Source: an uncultured Alphaproteobacteria bacterium
GTDB taxonomy: Bacteria; Pseudomonadota; Alphaproteobacteria; Rhizobiales; Pleomorphomonadaceae
Assembly: GCA_937900425.1 (NCBI GenBank)
Contig: CALCDT010000036.1
Coordinates: 1-23,297, forward strand
Reading direction: 5' to 3'
DNA length: 23,297 nucleotides
Positions 15,489 to 23,297 of this stretch are shown here, one piece after another (position 1 is the first letter of the stretch; each line of letters begins with the position of its first letter). Under the pieces are notes generated by a model, which did not search any database, had not been told where the DNA came from, and saw nothing but the letters and a program-made list of their open reading frames with translations. The position numbers and the translations under genes were made by a program.

Positions 15489-15653
15489 GACGACTCCGGC
15501 GCGGCGCGCGGTGGGTTCGAAGCGGTAAGGTAACCGGAAGATTGTTAAAATTACGCGAATTCGACGGTTCGGGCGCTCGCCCCGCGAGAGGTGCCCGCCG
15601 ATCCCGCTCCGCAGCCGGACGTCGGGGTACGACGAAACCTCAACCTCGAGGTC
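15489..15653. other. Non-coding stretch upstream of the PilZ gene
   Basis: No gene is seen. It contains an AT-rich patch (15540-15560), unusual for this sequence and a likely promoter location for the PilZ gene, and it receives the end of the candidate small RNA at 15654. Confidence 0.4.
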
Positions 15654-15683
15654 AAAAAAAACGCCGCCCGAGCGGGGCGGCGT
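15654..15683 (-). terminator. Rho-independent terminator of the candidate small RNA
   Basis: On the minus strand a perfect 9-bp stem, ACGCCGCCC with GGGCGGCGT (15683-15675 and 15669-15661 read backwards) and a 5-base loop, runs straight into TTTTTTTT at 15661-15654. The plus strand has no T-run after the stem, so it acts on minus-strand transcripts only. Confidence 0.88.
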
Positions 15684-15745
15684 CCTGAAGTCTTAGGGAG
15701 GAAGCCATGGATGGCTTCATGACGGGAGGACCGTCACCAGGAAAA
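15654..15745 (-). ncRNA. Candidate trans-acting small RNA, MmgR/alpha-r8-like
   Basis: Read on the minus strand, the stretch has in order: a TTTTCCTGG segment; a hairpin GACGG-TCCTC-CCGTC (15735-15721); a hairpin GAAGCCA-TCCA-TGGCTTC (15718-15701); a CTCCCTAAGACTTCAGG linker; and a strong intrinsic terminator ending in eight Ts (15683-15654). The junction of the second stem and the linker reads CTTCCTCCCT. From memory, MmgR (alpha-r8) sRNAs of alphaproteobacteria carry a conserved unpaired UUUCCUCCCU and are about 77 nt long; here the first base differs and 15735-15654 is 82 nt. In my fold part of the 10-mer is paired, which is a mismatch with that family. The CU-rich motifs can pair with Shine-Dalgarno sequences. 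No minus-strand gene lies upstream, so the terminator serves its own transcript. The 5' end is uncertain, as I found no strong promoter. sRNA status is likely; family identity is tentative. Confidence 0.6.
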
Positions 15746-15788
15746 GATGCGCCTTTTTCGCCGCGCCGACTATGCTCGTCCGGGAATA

Positions 15789-15809
15789 GCACTCGTTCCG
15801 TTTGAGTGC
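15789..15809. repeat. Inverted repeat upstream of pabB and of the small-RNA candidate
   Basis: GCACTC (15789-15794) and GAGTGC (15804-15809) are complementary with 9 bases between. It lies in the control region shared by the minus-strand RNA and plus-strand pabB, so it may be an operator. At 6 bases per arm, chance cannot be excluded. Confidence 0.3.
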
Positions 15810-15923
15810 AGTGCCGAAAGGTCGCGTGCGGCGCGGCAATCGGCCGGAACCGTCCCCTCGACATCCCCCGGCGCGCCGTGGGATAGGAGCGACGAGACAA
15901 CAGGAACGAACCGGTCCCTCGCG

Positions 15924-17342
15924 ATGCACGTCAGCGAACTCGACGTCAGGAACGCGGCCGACGCCTTCGCCCGCCTCGCCGGGACGCGGCACCTGACCTT
16001 CCTCGACAGCGCCATGAGCCACGCCACGCTCGGTCGCTTCTCCTTCCTCGCCGCCGATCCCTTCGCCACCCTCGAGGCGAGGGGCGGACGCACCTTCTGG
16101 GCCGGGGAAGAGGTCGCCGGCGACCCGCTTACCGTGCTCAAGGACAAGCTCGCGCTCTACCGCCAGCCCAAGCGCGTCGGCCTGCCGCCGTTCCAGGGCG
16201 GCGCCGCCGGCTTCATCTCCTACGATTTCGGCCGCAGGCTCGAACGGCTGCCCGACCCGGCTGCCGAGGAGGACGGCGTTCCCGAGCTGCTCCTCCATTT
16301 CTACGACGTCGTCCTCGCCTTCGACCATCGCGAGAAGCGGGCCTGGCTGTTCTCGACCGGCTGGCCGGAGACCGAGACCGGGCGGCGGGCGTCGCGGGCG
16401 ATCGAGCGGGCACAGGAGTTCCGCCGCCTGCTCCAGAGCGCGCCGGCGCCGCGCGGCGTCGGCGTCGCCGAGCTCGACTGGCACTCGAATTTCAGCCGGG
16501 CCGACTATGAGGCGGCGGTGGCGCGCACCGTCGACTACATCCTCGCCGGCGACATCTTCCAGGCCAACATCACCCAGCGCTACGCCGCCCGGTTGCCGGA
16601 AGGCTTCGACACGGTCGCCTTCTACGAGCGCCTGCGCCAGGTCAACGCCGCGACCTTCGCCGCCTATCTCGACTACGGCGATCTCGTCGTCGCCTCCGCT
16701 TCGCCCGAACGCTTCGTCCAGATCTACGACGGCCGCGTCGAGACCCGGCCGATAAAGGGCACGGCGCGTCGCGTCGCCGACCCGGTGGAGGACGCGCGGA
16801 TCGCCGAGGCGCTGCTCGCCTCGGAGAAGGACCGCGCCGAGAACGTGATGATCGTCGACCTGCTGCGCAACGACCTCTCCCGGGTCTGCCGGCCGCACAC
16901 GGTCCACGTGCCGGCGCTCTGCGGGCTGGAGAGCTACGCCGGGCTCCACCACATCGTCTCGGTCGTCTCCGGCGTCCTCGAGGACGGCGCCGACGCCTGC
17001 GACCTGATGCGCGCGGCCTTTCCCGGTGGATCGATCACCGGGGCCCCGAAGATCCGGGCGATGGAGATCATCACCGAGATCGAGGGCCGCGGCCGCGGTC
17101 TCTACTGCGGATCGATCGGCTATTTCAGCTTCGACGGCAGTGCCGACACCAATATCGCCATCCGAACCGTGACCTTCCGCGACGGCGAGGCCTTCTTCGG
17201 CGTCGGCGGCGGCATCACGGCGCTGTCCGATCCGGCGGCGGAATACGAGGAGACGCTGACCAAGGGGGCTCGCATCTTCGCGGCCTTCCGGCCCGACGCC
17301 GACACCCCGGCCCCGGCGACGAGGGAGGCGGACGCGCCGTGA
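15924..17342 (+). CDS. pabB: Aminodeoxychorismate synthase component I
   Basis: A 472-residue enzyme that converts chorismate plus ammonia to 4-amino-4-deoxychorismate, the first step of p-aminobenzoate and folate synthesis. The ammonia comes from the PabA subunit. The C-terminal chorismate-binding domain spans about 190-455, with DIFQANITQR at 210-219, PIKGT at 276-280 and the GSITGAPK region near 375. Lys278 in PIKGT is the mark of PabB; anthranilate synthase TrpE has PIAGT there. ATG 15924 fits the family N-terminus (ELDVRNAADAFARLAG), but its ribosome site is weak. An upstream in-frame ATG at 15747 has a better AGGA, yet would add 59 low-complexity residues across the inverted repeat. It is first in pabB-pabA-pabC; its stop overlaps the pabA start by 4 bases. 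Confidence 0.95.
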   Translation: MHVSELDVRNAADAFARLAGTRHLTFLDSAMSHATLGRFSFLAADPFATLEARGGRTFWAGEEVAGDPLTVLKDKLALYRQPKRVGLPPFQGGAAGFISYDFGRRLERLPDPAAEEDGVPELLLHFYDVVLAFDHREKRAWLFSTGWPETETGRRASRAIERAQEFRRLLQSAPAPRGVGVAELDWHSNFSRADYEAAVARTVDYILAGDIFQANITQRYAARLPEGFDTVAFYERLRQVNAATFAAYLDYGDLVVASASPERFVQIYDGRVETRPIKGTARRVADPVEDARIAEALLASEKDRAENVMIVDLLRNDLSRVCRPHTVHVPALCGLESYAGLHHIVSVVSGVLEDGADACDLMRAAFPGGSITGAPKIRAMEIITEIEGRGRGLYCGSIGYFSFDGSADTNIAIRTVTFRDGEAFFGVGGGITALSDPAAEYEETLTKGARIFAAFRPDADTPAPATREADAP

Positions 17343-17923
17343 TCGTCATCGTCGACAACTACGATTCCTTCGTCTCCAACGTCGCCCGCTATTTCCGCGA
17401 GCTCGGCGAGGAGACCCGTCTCCTGCGCAACGACGCGGCGAGCGTCGCCGAGATCGCCGCGATGGCGCCGCGGGCGATCGTGATCTCGCCCGGTCCCTGC
17501 ACGCCGCACGAGGCCGGCGTCTCGCTCGACCTGCTCGCCGAGCTCTCCGGCACCGTTCCGATCCTCGGCATCTGTCTCGGCCACCAGTGCATCGGCGAGG
17601 CCTTCGGGGCGAAGGTCGTCCGCGCGAAGCATCCGATGCACGGCCGCGCCTCGATGGTCACCCACGATGACGGCGGCCTGTTCGAGGGCCTGCCGAACCC
17701 GCTGCGCGTCGGCCGCTACCATTCTCTCATCGTCGAAGACGTCGAAGCGAACGGTCCGCTGCGGGTGACGGCGAGTTCGGAGGACGGCGAGGTGATGGCG
17801 CTGCAGCACCGGGTCCACCCGACCTTCGGCGTCCAGTTCCACCCCGAATCGATCCTGACCGAGAGCGGCCACGCCATGCTCGCCAATTTCCTTCGGGTCA
17901 CCGCGGAGCACGGCGGCCCATGA
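17339..17923 (+). CDS. pabA: Aminodeoxychorismate synthase component II (glutamine amidotransferase)
   Basis: A 194-residue class I glutamine amidotransferase that releases ammonia from glutamine for PabB. The catalytic triad is complete: nucleophile Cys79 in GICLGHQ (77-83), with His168 and Glu170 in FHPES (167-171). The N-terminus MIVIVDNYDSFVSN and the ISPGPCTP oxyanion-hole loop (49-56) are standard for PabA/TrpG. The start is GTG 17339 within GTGA, where pabB ends, preceded by GGGAGG, so translation is coupled. PabA and TrpG cannot be separated by sequence alone; the neighbours make PabA the natural call, though it might also serve anthranilate synthase. Confidence 0.95.
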   Translation: MIVIVDNYDSFVSNVARYFRELGEETRLLRNDAASVAEIAAMAPRAIVISPGPCTPHEAGVSLDLLAELSGTVPILGICLGHQCIGEAFGAKVVRAKHPMHGRASMVTHDDGGLFEGLPNPLRVGRYHSLIVEDVEANGPLRVTASSEDGEVMALQHRVHPTFGVQFHPESILTESGHAMLANFLRVTAEHGGP

Positions 17924-18780
17924 TCTGGCTCGACGGCGTGCTGCACGAGGGACCGACGGTGCCGTGGAACGCGGCGGATCGCGGCCTCCTGCTCGCCGAC
18001 GGCCTGTTCGAGACGATGCCGGCCTTCGGCGGGCGGATCTTTTCTCTCGCCGAACATCTCGCCCGCCTGGGCGGAGGCGCCCGCCTGCTCGGCTTCGAGG
18101 CGCCGCTGGCGCGGGTCGAGCAGGGCGCCCTCGCGCTCGCCCGCCTCGCCGCCGGCGCCCCGGTGGTGATCCGGGCGACGGTGACCCGCGGCGTCGGCCC
18201 CCGCGGCCTGCGCCCGCCGGCCGATCCCGCGCCGACCGTGATGGTGACGTCGGCGCCGTTCGATCCCGCGCTCGTGTTCCAGCCGACCCGTCTCGTGACC
18301 GTCGGCACCCGCCGCAACGAACACTCGCCGCTGTCGCGGGTGAAGTCGCTCGCCTACATGGACAACGTGCTGGCGATCGCCGAGGCGCGCGAGGCCGGCG
18401 CCGACGAAGCGCTGATCCTCAACACCGCCGGCCGCCCGGTCTGCGCCAGCGCGGCCAACGTCTTCGTGGTCCACGGCACCGAACTGGTGACCCCGCCGGT
18501 CGCCGAGGGCGTGCTGCCGGGTGTGATGCGCGGGCGGCTGATCTCGGTCGCCGACCGCGCAGGGCTCGTCGTCACCGAACGGCCGCTGCGTCCGCTCGAT
18601 CTCGCTCGCGCCGGGGAAATATTCCTCACCAACTCCGTCCGCCTGGTCCAGCCGGTGACATCGATCGACGGTGTCGATCTGCCCGAGGAGACGCCGGTCG
18701 CCCGGCGCGTGCTCGATTTGTTCCGGGGCCTGATCGATTTCGAGACGGCGGCGACGCCGGACTTCGGCAAGCGGCAGTGA
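17920..18780 (+). CDS. pabC: Aminodeoxychorismate lyase (fold-type IV PLP enzyme)
   Basis: A 286-residue pyridoxal-phosphate enzyme of the branched-chain aminotransferase/D-amino-acid aminotransferase fold. The assigned role is to split 4-amino-4-deoxychorismate into p-aminobenzoate and pyruvate. The cofactor lysine is Lys142 in SRVKSLAYMDNVLA (139-152). ADRGLLLADGLFET at 19-32 is the conserved N-terminal segment, and the ASAANVFVV stretch near 174-183 is part of the PLP phosphate site. Its ATG overlaps the pabA stop by 4 bases (ATGA), completing the three-gene p-aminobenzoate operon. By sequence alone it could be a D-amino-acid or branched-chain aminotransferase; the operon strongly favours PabC. 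The 69 bases that follow, up to the convergent diguanylate cyclase gene, show no clear terminator. Confidence 0.92.
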   Translation: MIWLDGVLHEGPTVPWNAADRGLLLADGLFETMPAFGGRIFSLAEHLARLGGGARLLGFEAPLARVEQGALALARLAAGAPVVIRATVTRGVGPRGLRPPADPAPTVMVTSAPFDPALVFQPTRLVTVGTRRNEHSPLSRVKSLAYMDNVLAIAEAREAGADEALILNTAGRPVCASAANVFVVHGTELVTPPVAEGVLPGVMRGRLISVADRAGLVVTERPLRPLDLARAGEIFLTNSVRLVQPVTSIDGVDLPEETPVARRVLDLFRGLIDFETAATPDFGKRQ

Positions 18781-18849
18781 GAAGAGGGACCCGGCATTCC
18801 GTGGGCCGCGTCGCCGTCCGGGGCGGGCGAGGGAAGCGACTGGCCGCAC

Positions 18850-20649
18850 TCAGGCGGCGCCCGCCACCCGCTCCGCACCGGTCGGCCGGCGGCTGACGAT
18901 GCCGTTGCCGCGCTTGACGACGTAGAGACGGTCGTCGGCGACTTCGAAAAGGTCCTGATAGGTGGTGCCGTCGACCGGCGCGGCGGCATAGCCGATGCTG
19001 GCGCCGATCTTCAGCGTCCGGCCGTCGCGGCGGATGTCGGTGCCGATGGCGATCGCCAGCCGGCTCGCGAGCAGCGACAGCGTCTCCGGCGTCCCGGTGT
19101 CGATCAGCGCCGCGAACTCGTCGCCGCCGATCCGGGCGACGATGTCGCCGCGCCGCAGGCAGGAGGCGATGCGCTCGGCCGTGATCCGCAGGACGTCGTC
19201 GCCGGCGGTGTGGCCGTAGGTGTCGTTGACCGGCTTGAAATTGTCGAGATCGATCAGCAGCAGGGCGAAGGTCGTCTGCCCGGCGGCGATCCACTCGGCG
19301 GCGGTTTCCTCGATGAAGATGCGGTTGCCGACGCCGGTGAGAGGGTCGCGGGACGCCCGGTGGTACAACTCCGCCTCGCGATCCTTGCTGCGCCGGATGT
19401 CGGCCAGGGTGCCGACCGCCCGCAGCGGGCGCCCGGCGCCGTCGCGCTCGACGACGGCGCCGCGATCGAGCACCCACACCCAGTGGCCATCCTTGTGGCG
19501 CAGGCGCTGCTCGCAGGAATAGACCGCGCTGCGCCCTTCGAAATGCCGGGCGAGAAGGCCCCGCACCTTCTCCTGGTCGTCCGGATCGGCGAGGCGCTTC
19601 CAGGTCGAGACGTGGTTCGCCAGTTCGCCGGGCGCATAGCCGACGATGTCGAGCCAGCGATCGGAGAACCAGACCTCGCCGGTGGCGATGTTCCAGTCCC
19701 AGAGGCCGACGTCGGTGCTGTCGAGGGCGAAGGCGAGAGTGCGTTCCCGCGCCGCGAGCAGGCGGTTCGCCGCCCGGGCGTCGTCGAGCGCCGCAGCGAC
19801 GAACAACGGGGGCAGGGCGATCAGGACCAGCGAGACCTGGAGGTGACGGATGTGATCGCCGAGCGATGCGGCTTCGACCATCCGGATCAGGTCGACGTTG
19901 ACCAGCGCCGTCAGACAGACGCCGACGACCGCCGCGGTCGCCGCGGTCGCGAACAGGCCGAGGCGCGTGGCCGACCAGAGCAGTGGCAGGGCGAAGACGG
20001 CGATCATCGGCAGATCCGAGGATGCCACGACACCGGCTGCGGCCAACAGCAGCGCCGCGAGAACGGCGAGGTCGCCTGCCATGGCTCGGCCGGCCGTGCG
20101 GAGCGACTCGAGAAAGGCGCGTCCGCTCGGCCAGCATGCGGTGACGAGGGGCGGCGTGACGATCAGCGCGCTGACGATGTCTGCCGTCAGCCAGCCGACG
20201 ATCGCGTCGATCGCCGGAAGGCCGTGAACGAGGGCGAGGCTGCCGCCGCCGATGATGGCGGCCGGCACGGCGCCGGCGCCGATGCCGACGAGCAGAGCGC
20301 TCATGCGCCGGACGTCGCTGCCGAGCCGGCCTTCCCGGCCGAGACGAAGGATGACGGTCGAGGCGACCATGATCTCCGCCGCATTCGCGAGCGCGAAGGC
20401 GAGACTGACGAGGACCGGGTCGCCGTAGGCTGCCTGCAGCATGAGGTTGGCGACGATCGCGCCGGCCGACATCGGCACGAGGCTTCGGAAGCCGCGAATG
20501 ACGACGAGGGCGACCACCACGCCGTTGGCCGGCCAGAACACGGCGACGGCCCCGGCCTCCCGCGACAGCAGGATGCCGGCGGCTCCAAGCACGAAGAACG
20601 TCAGGAAGCCGACGATCAGATCGCGGATGCGCGCCCCGTTGCGCCTCAT
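18850..20649 (-). CDS. Membrane-bound diguanylate cyclase (MASE1-PAS-GGDEF)
   Basis: A 599-residue inner-membrane signalling enzyme making cyclic di-GMP from two GTP. The N-terminal ~290 residues have about eight hydrophobic segments and resemble a MASE1 sensor, including the early FWPANGVVVAL stretch (38-48). A PAS/PAC domain spans about 303-425 (GLWDWNIATGEVWFSDRW, then the GHWVWVLDRG strand). The GGDEF domain spans about 430-590, with DPLTGVGNR at 435-443 and an intact GGDEF active site at 508-512. The inhibitory I-site RxxD is present as Arg499-Arg-Gly-Asp502, five residues before the active site, so product inhibition is expected. There is no EAL domain. GAGGG lies about 9 bases before the ATG at 20649. 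It is monocistronic, convergent with pabC. The signal it senses is unknown. Confidence 0.94.
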   Translation of the reverse strand: MRRNGARIRDLIVGFLTFFVLGAAGILLSREAGAVAVFWPANGVVVALVVIRGFRSLVPMSAGAIVANLMLQAAYGDPVLVSLAFALANAAEIMVASTVILRLGREGRLGSDVRRMSALLVGIGAGAVPAAIIGGGSLALVHGLPAIDAIVGWLTADIVSALIVTPPLVTACWPSGRAFLESLRTAGRAMAGDLAVLAALLLAAAGVVASSDLPMIAVFALPLLWSATRLGLFATAATAAVVGVCLTALVNVDLIRMVEAASLGDHIRHLQVSLVLIALPPLFVAAALDDARAANRLLAARERTLAFALDSTDVGLWDWNIATGEVWFSDRWLDIVGYAPGELANHVSTWKRLADPDDQEKVRGLLARHFEGRSAVYSCEQRLRHKDGHWVWVLDRGAVVERDGAGRPLRAVGTLADIRRSKDREAELYHRASRDPLTGVGNRIFIEETAAEWIAAGQTTFALLLIDLDNFKPVNDTYGHTAGDDVLRITAERIASCLRRGDIVARIGGDEFAALIDTGTPETLSLLASRLAIAIGTDIRRDGRTLKIGASIGYAAAPVDGTTYQDLFEVADDRLYVVKRGNGIVSRRPTGAERVAGAA

Positions 20650-20945
20650 TCAGCGGCCCTCGGAAGATAGGTCACGAAGGCTTACCAAGCGGGCACTTAA
20701 GAAAGGCTGATTAAATTCAGGGTGTGAAACGATTTACTTCCGGCGCCGGCCGACTTCTCGGAATCGCCTGCCGATCCCATGGCGAAAGGAGGCGGCACGC
20801 TGCGGATAGCATCGGACGGGCTGCTCGCGGGACGATGGAGGATGGGGCGCCATAGATTCCGCGACGTGGCGCACGACCGGAACAATCGAGCCGGCCGCGA
20901 TCGACAAGCCCCGCAGGGGAAACCACCTCGCGGCCCGCCGACATG
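20650..20945. other. Non-coding stretch between tonB and the diguanylate cyclase gene
   Basis: This holds the leader of the diguanylate cyclase gene (an AT-richer patch at about 20695-20740) and the end of the exbB-exbD-tonB transcript. A 56-codon plus-strand reading frame (20779-20949) exists but has no good ribosome site and an arginine/glycine-rich product. I see no clear terminator for tonB. Confidence 0.4.
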
Positions 20946-21989
20946 CTAACTGCGCCCGACCCTGACCGGCACGATCATCACCATGGAGCGCTTGCCGACC
21001 TCTTCGGGGATCGGCGGCACGGACGTGCGGGCGACGGCGGCGCGGAGCTTCTCACCGACTTCCGCCGAGCCGCTGAAGGCCACGATGGCGACGCGCGAGA
21101 GGCTGCCGTCGGCATTGACGACGAACTGGATCCGAACGGTGCCGAGGCGTTCGCTGGACGCGCGGTTGAGGGCACGGGCCACGGCCTCCCTGACCCGGCT
21201 CTGGTAGCTTTTCGCGGCATCCTTCGCCGCCTGCGTCGTCGCACCGGAGGCCGCCGGCGTCGAGGTCTCCTGCCGCTCCGACGAGGCGACTTTCCTCGGC
21301 TTGGTCGCGGGCGCCTGCTTCTTCGGCGCTGCGCGGGTCTCGGCGACCTTGACCGGCGTCCTCACCACGGGCGGCGGCGGCTTCACGCGCGGCGTCACCG
21401 TCAGGATCTCGCTCGCCTCGGCGGTGACGGTCGGCGTCGTCGCGAGGGCGACCTCGGAGGGGATCGTCTCGACGGTGTCGAGTGGGAGGGTCTCGGCGAT
21501 CTCGACGGTTTCGGGAAGCGTTTCGGCGACGTCCGCCGGATCGGCGGTCACGGCGTCGGGCGGCGTGTCGGCGAGTTCGGCCGGTGTGTCGAGGCGGGCG
21601 ACGTCGGTCACCTCGTGGCTTTCGACCGCGTCGGGAATGTCTGCCGCCGTCACCGTTTCGACGGGCGTGTCGGGGGGAAACTCCACCGGATCGATCGCGG
21701 CCGCGGCGTCCATCGGCGCCTCGGCGACCACTTCGTCGGCCGCGACGGTGAGGACGCTGTCGGCCGGGGGCAGGGCGAGTTCCGGCGGCAGGTCGATCAT
21801 CACCGCCGCAGGCGGCATCGGATCGCCGTCCGGCTCCGCCGGCTCCTCGGCGAAGCGGACGACCGCCGCGACGTGGAGCGTGAGCACCACGAGGAAGGCG
21901 GCGGACCACATCGCCCCGCGGCCGGCCTCGCCGCCGAATGCGCCAGAGATGCGGCCGGGAAGATCCCGGCTGTCATAGGCCAGCGTCAT
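20946..21989 (-). CDS. tonB: TonB-family energy transducer
   Basis: A 347-residue protein that couples the inner-membrane proton gradient, harvested by ExbB-ExbD, to outer-membrane receptors for iron chelates, vitamin B12 and similar ligands. One membrane anchor lies at about 27-46 and contains His39, matching the functionally important histidine of the TonB anchor. The periplasmic linker is odd: residues 47-198 are acidic and Ala/Thr/Pro/Val-rich with no lysine and one arginine, then 200-239 becomes Pro/Lys/Arg-rich. The C-terminal domain (about 262-345) shows YQSRVREAVARALN, then the GTVRIQFVVNADGSLSRVAIV strand pair and the PPIPEE turn. ATG 21989 overlaps the exbD stop (ATGA). It is the last gene of exbB-exbD-tonB. 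Confidence 0.92.
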   Translation of the reverse strand: MTLAYDSRDLPGRISGAFGGEAGRGAMWSAAFLVVLTLHVAAVVRFAEEPAEPDGDPMPPAAVMIDLPPELALPPADSVLTVAADEVVAEAPMDAAAAIDPVEFPPDTPVETVTAADIPDAVESHEVTDVARLDTPAELADTPPDAVTADPADVAETLPETVEIAETLPLDTVETIPSEVALATTPTVTAEASEILTVTPRVKPPPPVVRTPVKVAETRAAPKKQAPATKPRKVASSERQETSTPAASGATTQAAKDAAKSYQSRVREAVARALNRASSERLGTVRIQFVVNADGSLSRVAIVAFSGSAEVGEKLRAAVARTSVPPIPEEVGKRSMVMIVPVRVGRS

Positions 21990-22426
21990 GGCAGCGGCTC
22001 CGTCGGCACCCCCGGAGCGGTTTCGAGGCCGACGAGGGCGATCTTGAGATAGCCCGCCGCCCGCAGCGCGTTCATCACTTCGGTGAGGTCGCCGTAGGCG
22101 ACCGACTTGTCGGCCCGCAGGAAGACGCGGGCTTCCTTGTCGCCGCCGGTGAAGGCATCGAGCGCACCGCCCAGGCGCTCACGCGCCACCGGATCGTTGC
22201 CGAGGGCCAGCGAGAGGTCTTCCTTGACGCTGAGATAGAGCGGCTTGTCGGGACGGGGCTGCTGGGCCGCGGTCGAGCCGGGCAGGTCGACGTTGACGTC
22301 GACCGTCGCCAGCGGTGCCGCCACCATGAAGATGATCAGCAGCACGAGGATGACGTCGATGAACGGGGTGACGTTGATCTCGTGGGTCTCGGAGAGGTCG
22401 TCACCGTCGTCGAGGCGGGCGGCCAT
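21986..22426 (-). CDS. exbD: Biopolymer transport protein ExbD
   Basis: A 146-residue inner-membrane subunit of the TonB motor. A short cytosolic N-terminus leads to INVTPFIDVILVLLIIFMV (18-36), the family signature, in which Asp24 is the proton-carrying aspartate. A periplasmic domain follows (about 45-146) with VFLRADKSVAYGDLTEVMNALRAAGY-type repeats common to ExbD/TolR. GGAGGATCC lies just before the ATG at 22426, 12 bases after the exbB stop; its own stop overlaps the tonB start by 4 bases. ExbD rather than TolR is chosen because tonB and exbB flank it. Confidence 0.95.
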   Translation of the reverse strand: MAARLDDGDDLSETHEINVTPFIDVILVLLIIFMVAAPLATVDVNVDLPGSTAAQQPRPDKPLYLSVKEDLSLALGNDPVARERLGGALDAFTGGDKEARVFLRADKSVAYGDLTEVMNALRAAGYLKIALVGLETAPGVPTEPLP

Positions 22427-22438
22427 TGCGGATCCTCC

Positions 22439-23297
<859 letters not shown>

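Noticed and set aside
15707..15805. A 32-codon plus-strand reading frame preceded by an apparently perfect GGGAGG
   Set aside because: The ribosome-site look is explained by the complementary minus strand, where the same bases form the anti-Shine-Dalgarno motif of the small RNA. The peptide resembles nothing and is not needed.
15747..15923. N-terminal extension of pabB from ATG 15747
   Set aside because: It has an AGGA nearby but adds 59 Arg/Ser-rich residues not expected in PabB and crosses the inverted repeat. ATG 15924 matches the family start.
15924..17342. Anthranilate synthase component I (TrpE) instead of PabB
   Set aside because: The motif is PIKGT, with the PabB lysine, and pabC follows in the same operon.
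20779..20949. Possible 56-codon gene on the plus strand before tonB
   Set aside because: Arg/Gly-rich product with no recognisable feature, no convincing ribosome site, and it ends inside the stop codon region of tonB.

Overview
The window is a compact, very GC-rich stretch of bacterial chromosome. Gene content and style point to an alphaproteobacterium, most likely order Hyphomicrobiales (Rhizobiales). The signs are a eukaryote-like Pgm inside a glycogen operon, a pabB-pabA-pabC order, an exbB-exbD-tonB operon, a DUF423-type membrane protein, and GTG/TTG starts behind good Shine-Dalgarno sites. I cannot name the genus. I see no insertion sequence, phage gene, CRISPR array, tRNA or rRNA, and codon use looks uniform, so this reads as core chromosome.

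Layout from left to right. 1-1410: 3' part of a class A penicillin-binding protein (pbpC). 1498-2862: a CDF metal-efflux transporter with an unusually long cytosolic tail. 2852-3652 (-): a TrmH/SpoU RNA methyltransferase convergent with it. 3737-4105: a small DUF423-like membrane protein. 4416-5150: a lipoprotein L,D-transpeptidase. 5346-12090: the glycogen operon glgC-glgA-glgX-pgm, closed by a strong bidirectional terminator at 12168-12193. 12205-13191 (-): an orphan NitT/TauT-type ABC substrate-binding protein, divergent from a LacI-family regulator (13394-14410). 14458-14976 (-): a secreted protein of unknown function with a twin CX3C motif. 15195-15488 (-): a single-domain PilZ protein. 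About 15654-15745 (-): a candidate small RNA. 15924-18780: the p-aminobenzoate operon pabB-pabA-pabC. 18850-20649 (-): a MASE1-PAS-GGDEF diguanylate cyclase. 20946-23297 (-): tonB, exbD and the 3' part of exbB, transcribed in the order exbB-exbD-tonB.

How the parts work together. GlgC makes ADP-glucose, GlgA polymerises it, GlgX debranches, and Pgm links glucose-1-phosphate to glucose-6-phosphate. The branching enzyme GlgB is not in the window. PabA and PabB make aminodeoxychorismate and PabC converts it to p-aminobenzoate for folate; the three genes overlap by 4 bases at each junction. PbpC and the L,D-transpeptidase both act on peptidoglycan. The diguanylate cyclase and the PilZ protein are a possible c-di-GMP producer and receptor, though they are not adjacent.

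The most interesting item is the non-coding stretch upstream of pabB. On the minus strand it reads as two small hairpins carrying anti-Shine-Dalgarno-like TCCTCCC motifs, followed by a textbook intrinsic terminator. No minus-strand gene lies upstream that would need this terminator. This is the architecture of an alphaproteobacterial trans-acting sRNA, and it resembles the MmgR (alpha-r8) family.
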